Assembly (NCBI GenBank): GCA_016871575.1 | Contig: VHCW01000004.1 | Span: 37,064 to 101,063, forward strand | From: Verrucomicrobiota bacterium | Lineage (GTDB): Bacteria; Verrucomicrobiota; Verrucomicrobiia; Palsa-1439 | DNA length: 64,000 bases | Reading direction: 5' to 3' | In this document: positions 38,532 to 48,503 of the stretch, piece by piece | Numbering within the stretch: the first letter of the stretch is position 1 | Layout of the letters: each line of letters starts with the position of its first letter | Program-made: the position numbers and the translations under genes | Notes under the pieces: generated by a model | What the model saw: only the letters and a program-made list of their open reading frames with translations | Database searches by the model: none | Told to the model about the DNA's origin: nothing

Positions 38532-39605
38532 GTGCGATTGAGGATTCTGGACAAATATCTGCTGCGGGAGTTCGCGTGGCCGCTGATGTACAGTTTCGAC
38601 GCGTTCCTGCTGTTGTTTATCGTGCACGATCTGCTGGAGAACCTCGGCGATTTTCTCAGGCAACGCGCCGAGATCGGCATGATCCTGCGCTATTATCTGG
38701 TCATGCTGCCGGAGCCGCTGGTGTTCATCCTGCCGTTGACGGTGTTGCTGGGCGTGTTGTTTTGCCTCTCCATGCTGGGCCGGCACAATGAACTGCTGGC
38801 CATGCGCACCAGCGGCATCAGCGTCTGGCGGCTCGGCCTGCCGTTCTTCGTGGTCGGCTTGATGGCGTCGGCGGTCTCCTTCGGCCTGGGCGACAAATTC
38901 GCGCCGCAGTCGCGCGAACGGGCGCTGGCGTTGCAACGCCAGATGAGCGGATTGCCGGCCAAGGAGAAGCTCCGGAATTTCTTCTTCTCCAATCAGCAGG
39001 AATACCGGGATTGGTACGCGCGGGAGTTCGCCCCGGAAGAGAACGTCATGGACAACGTGGCGTTTTATCTGCGGGACCGCGACGGCAAACCGCTGATGGA
39101 TGTGTTCGCGCGGCGCGCGGTCTGGACGGCGGAGCGATGGCAGTTTGAGGACGTGCGGATCGTGCACCCGCCGGCGCCGGATGCGTTTGTGGCGACGACG
39201 AATTTCCCGTTCATCACCGAGACGCCCAAACGGCTGCTGCTGGAAAGCAAGCACCATCAGGAAATGACCACGACCGAGTTGCGCCGGTTTGCGCGGGCGT
39301 TGCGCAACGCGGGGCGCGCCTCGCAGCAGCCGCGCTATCTCGTCGAGATGCACGGGCGTTATGCGATGCCGTTGACCTGCCTGGTCGTGGTCGTGCTTGG
39401 CGTCCCGCTGGGCATGCAGGTCAGCCGGCGGGGACCGATGATGGGGGTCGGGATGGCTTTGGTGCTGGTGGTGACGTTTTTCATCGTCATGCGGCTGTCG
39501 CTGCAATTCGGCTACAGCGGGCGTCTCCCGCCAGTGGTGGCTGCGTGGTTGCCGAATGTGATTTTCGGCGCTGTCGGCGCGGCCTTATTTTGGCGCGCCC
39601 GCTGA
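38532..39605 (+). CDS. LptF/LptG family LPS export permease
   Basis: LRILDKYLLREFAWPLMYSFDAFLLLFIVHDLLENLGDFL...LGRHNELLAMRTSGISVWRLGLPFFVVGL. Confidence 0.9.
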   Translation: MRLRILDKYLLREFAWPLMYSFDAFLLLFIVHDLLENLGDFLRQRAEIGMILRYYLVMLPEPLVFILPLTVLLGVLFCLSMLGRHNELLAMRTSGISVWRLGLPFFVVGLMASAVSFGLGDKFAPQSRERALALQRQMSGLPAKEKLRNFFFSNQQEYRDWYAREFAPEENVMDNVAFYLRDRDGKPLMDVFARRAVWTAERWQFEDVRIVHPPAPDAFVATTNFPFITETPKRLLLESKHHQEMTTTELRRFARALRNAGRASQQPRYLVEMHGRYAMPLTCLVVVVLGVPLGMQVSRRGPMMGVGMALVLVVTFFIVMRLSLQFGYSGRLPPVVAAWLPNVIFGAVGAALFWRAR

Positions 39606-39986
39606 ACGGCCGACAATGACGGCTTGCGCGGCGGCGTAATCCTTGCAATGGGAAAGGCTCACCAGCACTTCGGCGACGCCGCGCGCGCGCGCCAGTTCGA
39701 CGCCTTTGTCGTGCAGCATCACAAACGGCTCGCCGCTGTCGCGCCGGCAGATTTCCATGTCGCGCCAGCCGAGTTGTTTCCCGATGCCCGTGCCGAACGC
39801 TTTCGAGATGGCCTCCTTCGCTGCGAAACGCGCGGCGAAATGCAATTCGGAAAATTTCATCGAGCGGCAATAGGCAATCTCGCCGGGCAGGAAACAGCGG
39901 TTGACGAAACGGTCGCCGAACTTTTCCAACGAGTCGCGGATCCGGCCGGTCTCGACGATGTCAATGCCGGTGCCGAGAACGCTCAT
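39585..39986 (-). CDS. acpS: holo-[acyl-carrier-protein] synthase
   Basis: [38 protein letters not shown]...[19 protein letters not shown]. Confidence 0.95.
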   Translation of the reverse strand: MSVLGTGIDIVETGRIRDSLEKFGDRFVNRCFLPGEIAYCRSMKFSELHFAARFAAKEAISKAFGTGIGKQLGWRDMEICRRDSGEPFVMLHDKGVELARARGVAEVLVSLSHCKDYAAAQAVIVGRSAGAPK

Positions 39987-40714
39987 CCGGGATAGCCCTT
40001 CATCGCGGCCAGCATCTCGGTGAGAGCCTGACGCAGCCCGACAAACACAGCGCGCGAAACAATCGAGTGCCCAATGTTGAGCGTCTCCAAGTGAGGCACG
40101 GGAAAGATGCCGGAGACGTTCTGGTAGGTCAGCCCGTGCCCGGCGTTGACGCGCAGGCCGAGTTCGTGCGCCAATTCGGCGGCAGCGACGAGGCGTTTCA
40201 GTTCGAGGGACTTGTTGCGCGCGTTGGCGTAGGCGCCGGTGTGCAACTCGATGAACTGCGCGCCGGCGGCCGCGCTGGCGCGGACCTGTTTGAGGTCGGG
40301 CGCGATGAAGAGGCTGACGACGATGCCGGCTTTGCGGAGCCGGGCAATGGTGCGGGGCAGCGATTTGCCGGCGACGTTGAGTCCCCCTTCCGTGGTGACC
40401 TCGGCGCGGCGTTCGGGAACGATGCAGACCTCGTCGGGCTTGAGCGCCTCGGCGATGGCGACAATCTCCGGCACGTCGGCCATTTCGAGGTTCATCCGGG
40501 TGCGGATGGTTTTGCGGAGTGTCTGGACGTCGGCGTCCTGAATGTGCCGTCGGTCTTCGCGAAGGTGGACGGTGATGCCGTGCGCGCCGGCGGCCTCGAC
40601 CTCGGCGGCGGCGGCGACGGGGTCCGGTTCGGGTGTCATGCCCTCGTGGCCGGCTTTGTAGCGGGCCTGACGGAGCGTGGCAACGTGGTCAATGTTGACA
40701 CCGAGTTGGAGCAT
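39983..40714 (-). CDS. pdxJ: pyridoxine 5'-phosphate synthase
   Basis: [60 protein letters not shown]; 4-nt overlap with acpS. Confidence 0.96.
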   Translation of the reverse strand: MLQLGVNIDHVATLRQARYKAGHEGMTPEPDPVAAAAEVEAAGAHGITVHLREDRRHIQDADVQTLRKTIRTRMNLEMADVPEIVAIAEALKPDEVCIVPERRAEVTTEGGLNVAGKSLPRTIARLRKAGIVVSLFIAPDLKQVRASAAAGAQFIELHTGAYANARNKSLELKRLVAAAELAHELGLRVNAGHGLTYQNVSGIFPVPHLETLNIGHSIVSRAVFVGLRQALTEMLAAMKGYPG

Positions 40715-40807
40715 GGCGGCAGGTTACACGCGGCAGGCGGCGGAGGCAATAAGAAGTCGGGGCGGGTGTTGCCACCCGCCCCGACGAGGTTTTGGCATCG
40801 GAAGCGA

Positions 40808-41035
40808 TCAGTTCAAGCCGACATCGGTCTGTCGCAACGCTTCCGCAATGGCCTGCTTCCATCGGTACTGTTTCCAGTCCGGGAAATGTTTCGCCATCCA
40901 TTCGCGGGCGGCGCGCTCCATCCCAATGTCCCTGCCGAACTTCTCACTTTCGATCCATTTGTATTTGTTGATCTCCTCGAGCTGGGATCGAACGATTTCA
41001 GCCAGAGGGTTTCGTTTTCGCTTTTGCAGCGTCAT
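40808..41035 (-). CDS. small conserved hypothetical protein
   Basis: Intact 75-aa ORF with its own upstream region. Confidence 0.6.
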   Translation of the reverse strand: MTLQKRKRNPLAEIVRSQLEEINKYKWIESEKFGRDIGMERAAREWMAKHFPDWKQYRWKQAIAEALRQTDVGLN

Positions 41036-41186
41036 GGTTAACCCCCTCCTACAGGGTTAATTGGCGGATAGCATACCCCAAACCACCTGAAAATCAACCT
41101 GCTTGCCCGTGACAATTTGGCAACATCACACCGGCTTGGCCAGCAATGGCTTGCGTCAAACGAGGCCGTCCCGTATTGTGGCAGCG

Positions 41187-43913
41187 ATGCGACAGGACTG
41201 GTTCCAAGCGAAGCTGAAAGCGCACGCCGATAAGTGCCTCACAGTCAAACCCGGGGCGAAACGCTCCGAGGTGGTTCGTCTCTACAAGCAGTTCCTCAAG
41301 GTCGAGACCCACCGTCTGCTGATGGAGCATCGCGCCGGCGCGGGCGGACGCGAGGTGGCGCAGGGACGCACAGCGGTGCTGGACACGTTGCTGCGGCACG
41401 TGTTCGACCGGCCGACCGCGCCCATCTCACTCGTCGCCATCGGCGGCTACGGGCGCGGCGAACTGAATCCGTTTTCGGACATTGACGTGATGTTCCTGCA
41501 CGACAAGCTGTCGCGCCCCGATTTGGCGGAAGTCGTCGAGAAGGCGTTGTATCTGTTGTGGGACATCGGGCTGAAAGTTGGGCACTCGACGCGGACCATT
41601 GACGAGGCGGTCACACAAGCCAACGCCGACATGCAATCGAAGACGTCGCTCATCGAGTCGCGTCTCATCGCCGGCGACGCGCACCATTACGAGAAGTTTC
41701 GCCAGACATTGATCCGCAAGTGCGTCCGCGGCCACGAGGCGGAGTACATCGCCGCCCGCATGGAAGACCAGCGCAACCGCCACGAAAAACATGGCGACTC
41801 CGTCTATATGCAGGAGCCAAACGTCAAGAACGGCTGCGGCAGCCTGCGCGATTTTCAGAACCTGACATGGATGGCGTTCTTCAAGTACGGTGTCCTCACC
41901 CTTGACGAGCTTCGCCAGAAAGGTTTCCTCGAACGCGCCGAGCAGCGCGACCTCGAACGCGCTTACGATTTTATTCTTCGTGTCCGCACCTCGCTCCATT
42001 ACCTCACCGGCCGCGCCTGCGACGCCATCGGGCTTGCTCTCCAGCCGCGAATCGCCGACGAGTTCGGGTTTCGCCAGCGCGACGTGTTGCGCCGCACCGA
42101 GGCGTTCATGCGCGAGTACTACACGCAGGCGCGCAACGTTTTCCTCCTCACCAACGCCCTCGCGGCGCGCATGGCGCTGACCACCGCCACCTCCCGGCTC
42201 GGCGCGTTTCTCGACCGCCGCGCCCGCAAAACCGAGGAGTTCGACGGCTTCGTGCTTCGCAACGGCGCGCTCAATGCCAAGTCGCGCGCCGTTTTCAAGG
42301 AGGACAACCATCGTCTGCTTCGCGTGTTCCTCCACGCGCAACAGCGCAACGCCGAGCTTGGCCCCGAATTGCGCACGCTCATCCGCCAGAACCTTCGTCT
42401 CGTGGACCGCAAGTTCCAGCACGCGCCCGACATGCGCGACGTCCTTCTTGCCATTCTTCACCGCAAAGGCCAGGTCGCGCGCATCCTTCGCCTCATGCAC
42501 GAGACCGGGTTGCTCGGCAAACTCATCCCCGAATTTGGCCGGCTCACCTGTCTCGTCCAACACGAGTTCTTCCACCGTTACACCGCCGACGAACACACCT
42601 TGCACGTCATCGAAAACCTCGACCGCATCATTGACGCCGTCGAACCGCCGCACGCCGCCTACCGGAAAATTTTCCAGAACGTCGAGCACGCCGACGTCCT
42701 GTATCTCGCCATTCTGTTGCACGACGTCGGCAAGGCCGCCAACGTTCCGCGCCACGCCGAAGCCAGCCTCCACGCCGCCCGCAGCGTCGCCACCCGGCTC
42801 CGGCTCAACGCCGACGAGACCGCCCATCTTCTCTTCCTGGTCCGCGACCATCTCAAGCTCGCCATGCTCTCCCAGCGCCGCGACCTCGATGATCAGGCCA
42901 CCATTGATGCCGCAGTCCGCATCGTGAAGGACGAATCCAACCTCGATCTCCTGATGCTCATGACGTTTGCCGACTCCATCGGCACCGGCCCGAAGATGTG
43001 GACCGACTGGAAACAAGCCCTCCTCTGGCAACTGTACGGCCATACCAAACAAGCCCTCGCCGGGCCGGAGCGCGCCCGCAACATCCTCTCGCGCCGCATC
43101 GAGCAGCTTTACAAGGAAGTCAGCGCCAAACTCAAAAACAAACTTCCCCTCGAAGAGACCTACTCCCATTTCGAGTTGATGCCCGCCAGTTACTACATCA
43201 ACACCAACGCCGACACGATCATTCACCACCTCGGTCTCGTCAATCAATTCCTCGTCCGGCAACTCGAAGCCGAAAAACCCGAGGACACACTCAACCCCAT
43301 CATCGAATGGGAGCCGTTCCCCGCCCAAAGCCACAGCCGGCTCTCGCTCTGCACGTGGGACCGCGTCGGCCTGTTCTCCAAAATCTGCGGCGCCCTCACC
43401 TCCGCCCACATCAACATCCTCCGCGCCCACATCTACACCCGCGGCGACCAGGTCGTCCTCGACTTCTTCGACGTCTGCGACCGCAACCTTGCCGCCGTCA
43501 CGGACGAGAAATCGCTTCGCGCCGCCGAGACCGCGTTGATCGCCTCGCTGACCAACCGCGCCGATGTTGACTTCAGTCATCTCCTCGCCAGGATGCACGC
43601 CGCCCACCGCGTCCCCGGCCGCATCCGCGTCGTCACCATCCCGACCGTCATCGAGTTCGACAACGAAACAACGCCGACCCGCACCATCATCGAAATCCAG
43701 ACGGAAGACCGTCTTGGCCTGCTCTTCGCGTTGACCCAGACCATCACCAGTCTCGGCCTCGACATCAGCTTCGCGAGGATCTCGACCGAAAAAGGCGCCG
43801 CGATAGACACCTTCTACGTCCAGGACCACGCCGGCAAACCCGTCACCGACCCCGACCGCCTCGCCGCCATCCGCGCCAAACTCGAAGACGCCATCGCCCT
43901 CCTCGAAGGCTGA
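41187..43913 (+). CDS. glnD: [protein-PII] uridylyltransferase
   Basis: IGGYGRGELNPFSDIDVMFL NTase motif, HD domain (LAILLHDVGKA), two C-terminal ACT domains. Confidence 0.95.
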   Translation: MRQDWFQAKLKAHADKCLTVKPGAKRSEVVRLYKQFLKVETHRLLMEHRAGAGGREVAQGRTAVLDTLLRHVFDRPTAPISLVAIGGYGRGELNPFSDIDVMFLHDKLSRPDLAEVVEKALYLLWDIGLKVGHSTRTIDEAVTQANADMQSKTSLIESRLIAGDAHHYEKFRQTLIRKCVRGHEAEYIAARMEDQRNRHEKHGDSVYMQEPNVKNGCGSLRDFQNLTWMAFFKYGVLTLDELRQKGFLERAEQRDLERAYDFILRVRTSLHYLTGRACDAIGLALQPRIADEFGFRQRDVLRRTEAFMREYYTQARNVFLLTNALAARMALTTATSRLGAFLDRRARKTEEFDGFVLRNGALNAKSRAVFKEDNHRLLRVFLHAQQRNAELGPELRTLIRQNLRLVDRKFQHAPDMRDVLLAILHRKGQVARILRLMHETGLLGKLIPEFGRLTCLVQHEFFHRYTADEHTLHVIENLDRIIDAVEPPHAAYRKIFQNVEHADVLYLAILLHDVGKAANVPRHAEASLHAARSVATRLRLNADETAHLLFLVRDHLKLAMLSQRRDLDDQATIDAAVRIVKDESNLDLLMLMTFADSIGTGPKMWTDWKQALLWQLYGHTKQALAGPERARNILSRRIEQLYKEVSAKLKNKLPLEETYSHFELMPASYYINTNADTIIHHLGLVNQFLVRQLEAEKPEDTLNPIIEWEPFPAQSHSRLSLCTWDRVGLFSKICGALTSAHINILRAHIYTRGDQVVLDFFDVCDRNLAAVTDEKSLRAAETALIASLTNRADVDFSHLLARMHAAHRVPGRIRVVTIPTVIEFDNETTPTRTIIEIQTEDRLGLLFALTQTITSLGLDISFARISTEKGAAIDTFYVQDHAGKPVTDPDRLAAIRAKLEDAIALLEG

Positions 43914-43953
43914 ACTTGTCGCAACGCGCAAATGATGGTATGCAGGGCGCGCC

Positions 43954-45633
43954 ATGCGAGTCATTCGCCTGTTCATCCTCGGTTGTCTGGTAACGTTCAC
44001 TGCGTTGGCGCAGGAGACGTTGCGCCCCGAGCAACTCACCCCCGGCATGAAAGGCTACGGCCTGTCTGTGTTCCGTGGCACAAAACCGGAGCGGTTCGAG
44101 GTCGAGATCCTCGGCGTTCTCAAGAACGCCTTTCCGAAGCAGGACATGATCCTCATCAGGATGAGCGGCGCGAATCTTGAACACCACAAGGTCATCGCCG
44201 GCATGAGCGGCAGTCCGATCTACATTGACGGCAAGCTCATCGGCGCGCTCGCTTACGGGTGGACGTTCGAGAACGACCCGCTCGCCGGCGTGACGCCCAT
44301 CCACAACATGCTCGCCGAGATTGATCGCAAAGCCGAGCCGGGCCTTGCGCCTGCGCCCGCGACGCGCGCCTCTTCCGAGGCGGCGCTCCAACCGTTGCTC
44401 ACGCCGCTTGCGCTGGGCGGCTTCAGCCCGCGCGTCATCGCGCAAATGGCGGAGGAATTTCGACCCTACGGTTTGCTCCCCGTTGCCGGGGGCGGCGCGA
44501 GCGGGGCGTTGAAACGTTCCGATGCCGATTTTGAGCCGGGCGGCGCCATCGGCGTGCAATTGATGCGGGGCGACCTCGATGCCACCGGTGTCGGCACGGT
44601 CAGTTATGTTGACAAGAAACGCGGTCGCGTCCTTGCGTTTGGCCATCCGTTCCTCCAAGCCGGCCTCATCTCGGCGCCGGCCGTGCACGCCGAGGTTCAC
44701 GTTGTCATGTCGAGCTTGCAACGCTCGTTCAAGATGGCTTCGCCCGTCAGCGAACGCGGCGCGATGGTTGGCGACTGGCAAAGCTGCATCGTCGCCGACA
44801 CCGCCACTACCGCCCGCATGATTCCCGTCGTCGCGCGCGTTGTCAATCGCGGCACCGGCCACAACGAACAATACGCGCTGGAAGTGATTGATCATCCCGT
44901 GTTCACGCCGCGCCTGATCGTCAACGCCCTCGCCGAAGTCATCGGCTCCGCTTCCGGCTCATCCCAAGACACGATGCTGCAGGTCCGCCTCACCGCCGTT
45001 CTTTCGGACCGTTCCATCACGCTGACCAACACGTTCTTCCACCCCTCCGGCGGTCTTTTCAATTCCGGCAGCGTCATGCCGATTGCCCAGTTGTTCTCCT
45101 CGCCGTTTGGCCGTCCCCAAATCAACAGCGCCGAGATCCACGTGGAAGCAACGCTCGAACGTCGCACCGCCGACATCAAGCGCGCCTACTTCGAGAAAGC
45201 GCAGGTCGAACGCGGCGAGAAAGCCAAACTTCACGTTGTCCTGAAACCATTCGGACAGCCTGAACAGATCCGCACCATCCCCGTCACCGTGCCCGCGGCC
45301 ACCGACACGTTGCGGGAACTTGTTGTCGTGGTCACCAGCGGCGCCACCGCGCCGGCTGACGTCGCCGCGCCCGACAGCCTCGACGATTATCTCCGCGCGA
45401 TCCAGAAACGCCATCGCTCCACCGATCTGGTGGCGGTCATCCAGACTGCCGGCCAGGGTCTCCAGTATCGCGGCAAACTGTTGCGCAATCTGCCGCCCAG
45501 CGCGCTCGGTGTTCTCGGCGACGACAATCCATTTGGCCCGCTCGGCGCCGCCGACGTGCAGCAACTCGTCACGCCCACCGGCTGGGTGCTCAGTGGCACA
45601 GCCGTCGCCCGAGTGCCGATCCGACAGGAATGA
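43954..45633 (+). CDS. SpoIVB (S55) peptidase-domain secreted protein
   Basis: LRPEQLTPGMKGYGLSVFRGTKPERFEVEILGVL...VIAGMSGSPIYIDGKLIGALAYGW (GMSGSP active-site motif). Confidence 0.88.
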   Translation: MRVIRLFILGCLVTFTALAQETLRPEQLTPGMKGYGLSVFRGTKPERFEVEILGVLKNAFPKQDMILIRMSGANLEHHKVIAGMSGSPIYIDGKLIGALAYGWTFENDPLAGVTPIHNMLAEIDRKAEPGLAPAPATRASSEAALQPLLTPLALGGFSPRVIAQMAEEFRPYGLLPVAGGGASGALKRSDADFEPGGAIGVQLMRGDLDATGVGTVSYVDKKRGRVLAFGHPFLQAGLISAPAVHAEVHVVMSSLQRSFKMASPVSERGAMVGDWQSCIVADTATTARMIPVVARVVNRGTGHNEQYALEVIDHPVFTPRLIVNALAEVIGSASGSSQDTMLQVRLTAVLSDRSITLTNTFFHPSGGLFNSGSVMPIAQLFSSPFGRPQINSAEIHVEATLERRTADIKRAYFEKAQVERGEKAKLHVVLKPFGQPEQIRTIPVTVPAATDTLRELVVVVTSGATAPADVAAPDSLDDYLRAIQKRHRSTDLVAVIQTAGQGLQYRGKLLRNLPPSALGVLGDDNPFGPLGAADVQQLVTPTGWVLSGTAVARVPIRQE

Positions 45634-45636
45634 TTC

Positions 45637-47745
45637 ATGAAAACATCCCTTCTGCTGACTTCTGTCTTCTGTCTCCTGACTCCTGCGCTCGCCGTCAAAA
45701 CCGAACGCTGGGAAGTCCAGACGCCGGCCGACTTCATGCGCGGCAAACTCCAGCGCCTCACTGTCGCCAGCGACGGCGAGTTGCGTCTCGGCTACAACGC
45801 ATCCAAGCTCGGCGAGTTCGCCAAGGAAATCTGGTGCTCCACCGTCGCGCCCGACGGCACGATCTATTTCGGCACCGGCTCGCCCGCCGACGTGTACGCC
45901 ATCGGCAAAGACCGTCAAGCTGTCCGAATCGCCACCACCGATGCCGTCGCCGTCACCTCCCTCGCTTGCGATGCGCAAGGCAACCTCTACGCCGGCACGC
46001 TCCCCGACGGAAAAATCTTCAAGATCACTCCCGACAAGAAGAGCAGCGATTATTGCCGGCTCCGGTCGCCGTATGTTTGGGCGCTCGCGCTCGACAAGAA
46101 CGGCGTCCTCTTTGCCGGCACCGGGGCCGACGGAAAAATCTACCGCATCGGCGCCGACGCGAAACCGGAAGAATGGTACACCGCCGAGGATTCCAACATT
46201 CTTTGCCTCGCGTTCGATCCCGCCGACGGCTCGCTGCTGGCCGGCGGCAGCGACCGCGGCCTGCTGTACCGCGTCACCGCCAAGGGCAAAGGCAGCGTGC
46301 TGCACGAATTTGCCGAGGACGAAGTCAAAGCGATCCTCGTCAGCGGCCAGGATCTTTTCGTTGCCGTCAACAAACAAAAAGTCCGCCGCCCCCGCGCGCC
46401 GGTTCCCGGACAGCGACCCAGCGCCGGCGAATTTGAAGCGCTCGGCGCCCAATTGACCGCCCAATACGGCGCTCCCGCCGCCACGCGCACCACCGGACGC
46501 GAGACGCCGCCCGAAACCCGCATGGCCAATCTCCTTGCCGGTGCGCTCTATCAGCGCCAGGCCAACGGTCGTGTGGACCGCTGGGCGTATTGGGACAACG
46601 AATCCATCCACGCCATCGCCCGCGACGCTGAGGGCGGCATCCTGCTGGCCATGGCCGGTGCGGGTCGCGTGTTCCGCGTTCCTGACGGCCAGCATTGGGA
46701 ACTGCTGTTCGATTTTGACGAGAAACAGGCGCTCACCCTCGCTGTCCACAATGGCCGGCTGGCGTTTGTGGGCATGGGCAACATCGGCAACGCCTACCTC
46801 ATTGACGCCCAGAAATCCGCCAACGGCGAATACACCTCGGAAGCTCGCGACTGCCGGTTTCTCGCCACGTGGGGCAAACTCGATTGGCGCGCCGAGGGCG
46901 CCGTGACTGTCGCCACGCGCACCGGCAACACCGCGCTGCCCGATAAAACATGGTCCACCTGGAGCCAACCGCTCACCAAGGCTCCCGCCGCAATCAGCAG
47001 CCCGCGTGGCCGCTACATCCAGCTCCGCGCCACGCTCGCGCGCCAGTCGGAACCGTGTCTGCGTTCCCTCACGCTCCATCTCCAAGTCCAAAACCAAAAA
47101 CCCGAAATCTCCGCGCTCGAAACCGGCGAGAAACCCAAAACCAACGTCGTCACCACCGCCGGCGCCCCTGCCGCACCGGCCCCCGAACAATTCCGCCCGA
47201 AACCGGCCAGCACCATCAAGCGCCTTTCGTGGCGCGCGTCCGACAAGGATGGCGACACGTTGCTCTACCGGCTTTATTATCGCGCTGAGGGCGATGAAGT
47301 CTGGATTCCCATGCTCCAGGGCCGCACGCTCCGCGCGACGGAACATTCATGGGACACCGACTCCATTCCGGATGCCTGGTACCGCGTCAAAGTCACCGCC
47401 AGCGACGAGGAATGCAATCCTGTTGGCGAAGCGCTGATCGCTGAGCGGATCAGCCATTCGATCAAGGTCAACAACGCGCGCCCGATTGTCTCCGACCTGA
47501 AATTCGACGCCGGAATGCTGCGTGGCGTTGCCCGCTCCAAGCTCAGCCTCATCCGGTTCCTTGAATACTCCGTGGACGGCGCCGAGTGGAAGTTCTTCGC
47601 GCCCGCCGACGGTGTGTTTGACGATCGCGAAGAAATCTTCGGCGTCAAACTTCCGCTTGCGGCCGGGCCGCACACCATCGCCGTGCGCGCCACCGACGAG
47701 GACGGAAACGCCGGCGTCGAAAGAATCGCCATTCGCGTCCCGTGA
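45637..47745 (+). CDS. secreted beta-propeller protein
   Basis: Repeated blade-like segments (GTIYFGTGSPADVYAIG, GNLYAGTLPDGKIFKI, GVLFAGTGADGKIYRIG). Confidence 0.7.
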   Translation: MKTSLLLTSVFCLLTPALAVKTERWEVQTPADFMRGKLQRLTVASDGELRLGYNASKLGEFAKEIWCSTVAPDGTIYFGTGSPADVYAIGKDRQAVRIATTDAVAVTSLACDAQGNLYAGTLPDGKIFKITPDKKSSDYCRLRSPYVWALALDKNGVLFAGTGADGKIYRIGADAKPEEWYTAEDSNILCLAFDPADGSLLAGGSDRGLLYRVTAKGKGSVLHEFAEDEVKAILVSGQDLFVAVNKQKVRRPRAPVPGQRPSAGEFEALGAQLTAQYGAPAATRTTGRETPPETRMANLLAGALYQRQANGRVDRWAYWDNESIHAIARDAEGGILLAMAGAGRVFRVPDGQHWELLFDFDEKQALTLAVHNGRLAFVGMGNIGNAYLIDAQKSANGEYTSEARDCRFLATWGKLDWRAEGAVTVATRTGNTALPDKTWSTWSQPLTKAPAAISSPRGRYIQLRATLARQSEPCLRSLTLHLQVQNQKPEISALETGEKPKTNVVTTAGAPAAPAPEQFRPKPASTIKRLSWRASDKDGDTLLYRLYYRAEGDEVWIPMLQGRTLRATEHSWDTDSIPDAWYRVKVTASDEECNPVGEALIAERISHSIKVNNARPIVSDLKFDAGMLRGVARSKLSLIRFLEYSVDGAEWKFFAPADGVFDDREEIFGVKLPLAAGPHTIAVRATDEDGNAGVERIAIRVP

Positions 47746-48503
47746 TACGGCTCGACAACGTCAGTGTCACCTATCGCCTCAAGGGCGAGTCAGTCGAGGC
47801 GTTGCGCAACGCCAGCCTCGCGCTCGACGGAGGCAGTTTCGTCGCCATTATGGGCCCGAGCGGCTCCGGCAAAACCACCCTCATCCAGGTCATCGCCGGG
47901 TTGCTCACGCCGACCGCGGGCAACGTCATCGTCTCCGGCCAGAACCTCCGCCAGCTTGACGACCGGGCCATCAGCGAATTTCGGAACCGGACCATTGGGT
48001 TCGTGTTCCAGTTCTTCAACCTGCCGAGTTACTACACCGCGCTCGACAACGTCGCGTTACCGCTCGTCTTCGCCGGCGTCAGCGAGACCGAGCGCCGCGA
48101 GCGCGCCCGCGCGTTACTGGACGAGTTCGGCCTTGGCGATCGCGCGATTCACAAGCCCGAACAACTCAGCGGCGGCGAAGCCCAGCGCGTCGCTATCGCC
48201 CGCGCGCTCATCAACAACCCGAAGATCATCCTCGCCGACGAACCGACCGGCAACCTCGACCGCGACACAGGATTCCGGGTGATGGCGTTGCTTCAGAGGA
48301 TCAACCGCGAGCGCAATGTCACCGTCCTGCTTGTCACGCATGACGAAAAAGCCGCGGCATTTGCCGACCGTGTGTTGCGCATCGAAAAAGGCGCGCTGGC
48401 CGCCTCCCTCCCGCCGCCTCTCTCACCACCCACCATCCCGGTGAATCAGAGGAACGATCGTTCCTCTGATTCACCGGTAGACCTGCAGGAGCGCGTTTCA
48501 TGA
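47742..48503 (+). CDS. ABC transporter ATP-binding protein (LolD/MacB-like) with cassette-derived C-terminal tail
   Basis: [41 protein letters not shown]; tail [22 protein letters not shown] is encoded by the palindrome region. Confidence 0.95.
   Translation: MIRLDNVSVTYRLKGESVEALRNASLALDGGSFVAIMGPSGSGKTTLIQVIAGLLTPTAGNVIVSGQNLRQLDDRAISEFRNRTIGFVFQFFNLPSYYTALDNVALPLVFAGVSETERRERARALLDEFGLGDRAIHKPEQLSGGEAQRVAIARALINNPKIILADEPTGNLDRDTGFRVMALLQRINRERNVTVLLVTHDEKAAAFADRVLRIEKGALAASLPPPLSPPTIPVNQRNDRSSDSPVDLQERVS
48438..48477. repeat. perfect 40-bp palindrome, cassette 1 left
   Basis: CCGGTGAATCAGAGGAACGATCGTTCCTCTGATTCACCGG; identical to 49313-49352. Confidence 0.98.

Noticed and set aside
41037-41062. 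TTAACCCCCTCCTACAGGGTTAA hairpin
   Set aside because: Single small inverted repeat between divergent genes with no further support.
48438-48477. Palindrome as a simple rho-independent terminator
   Set aside because: Left copy lies inside an open reading frame, has no following T-run, and is repeated exactly on the other side of the gene.
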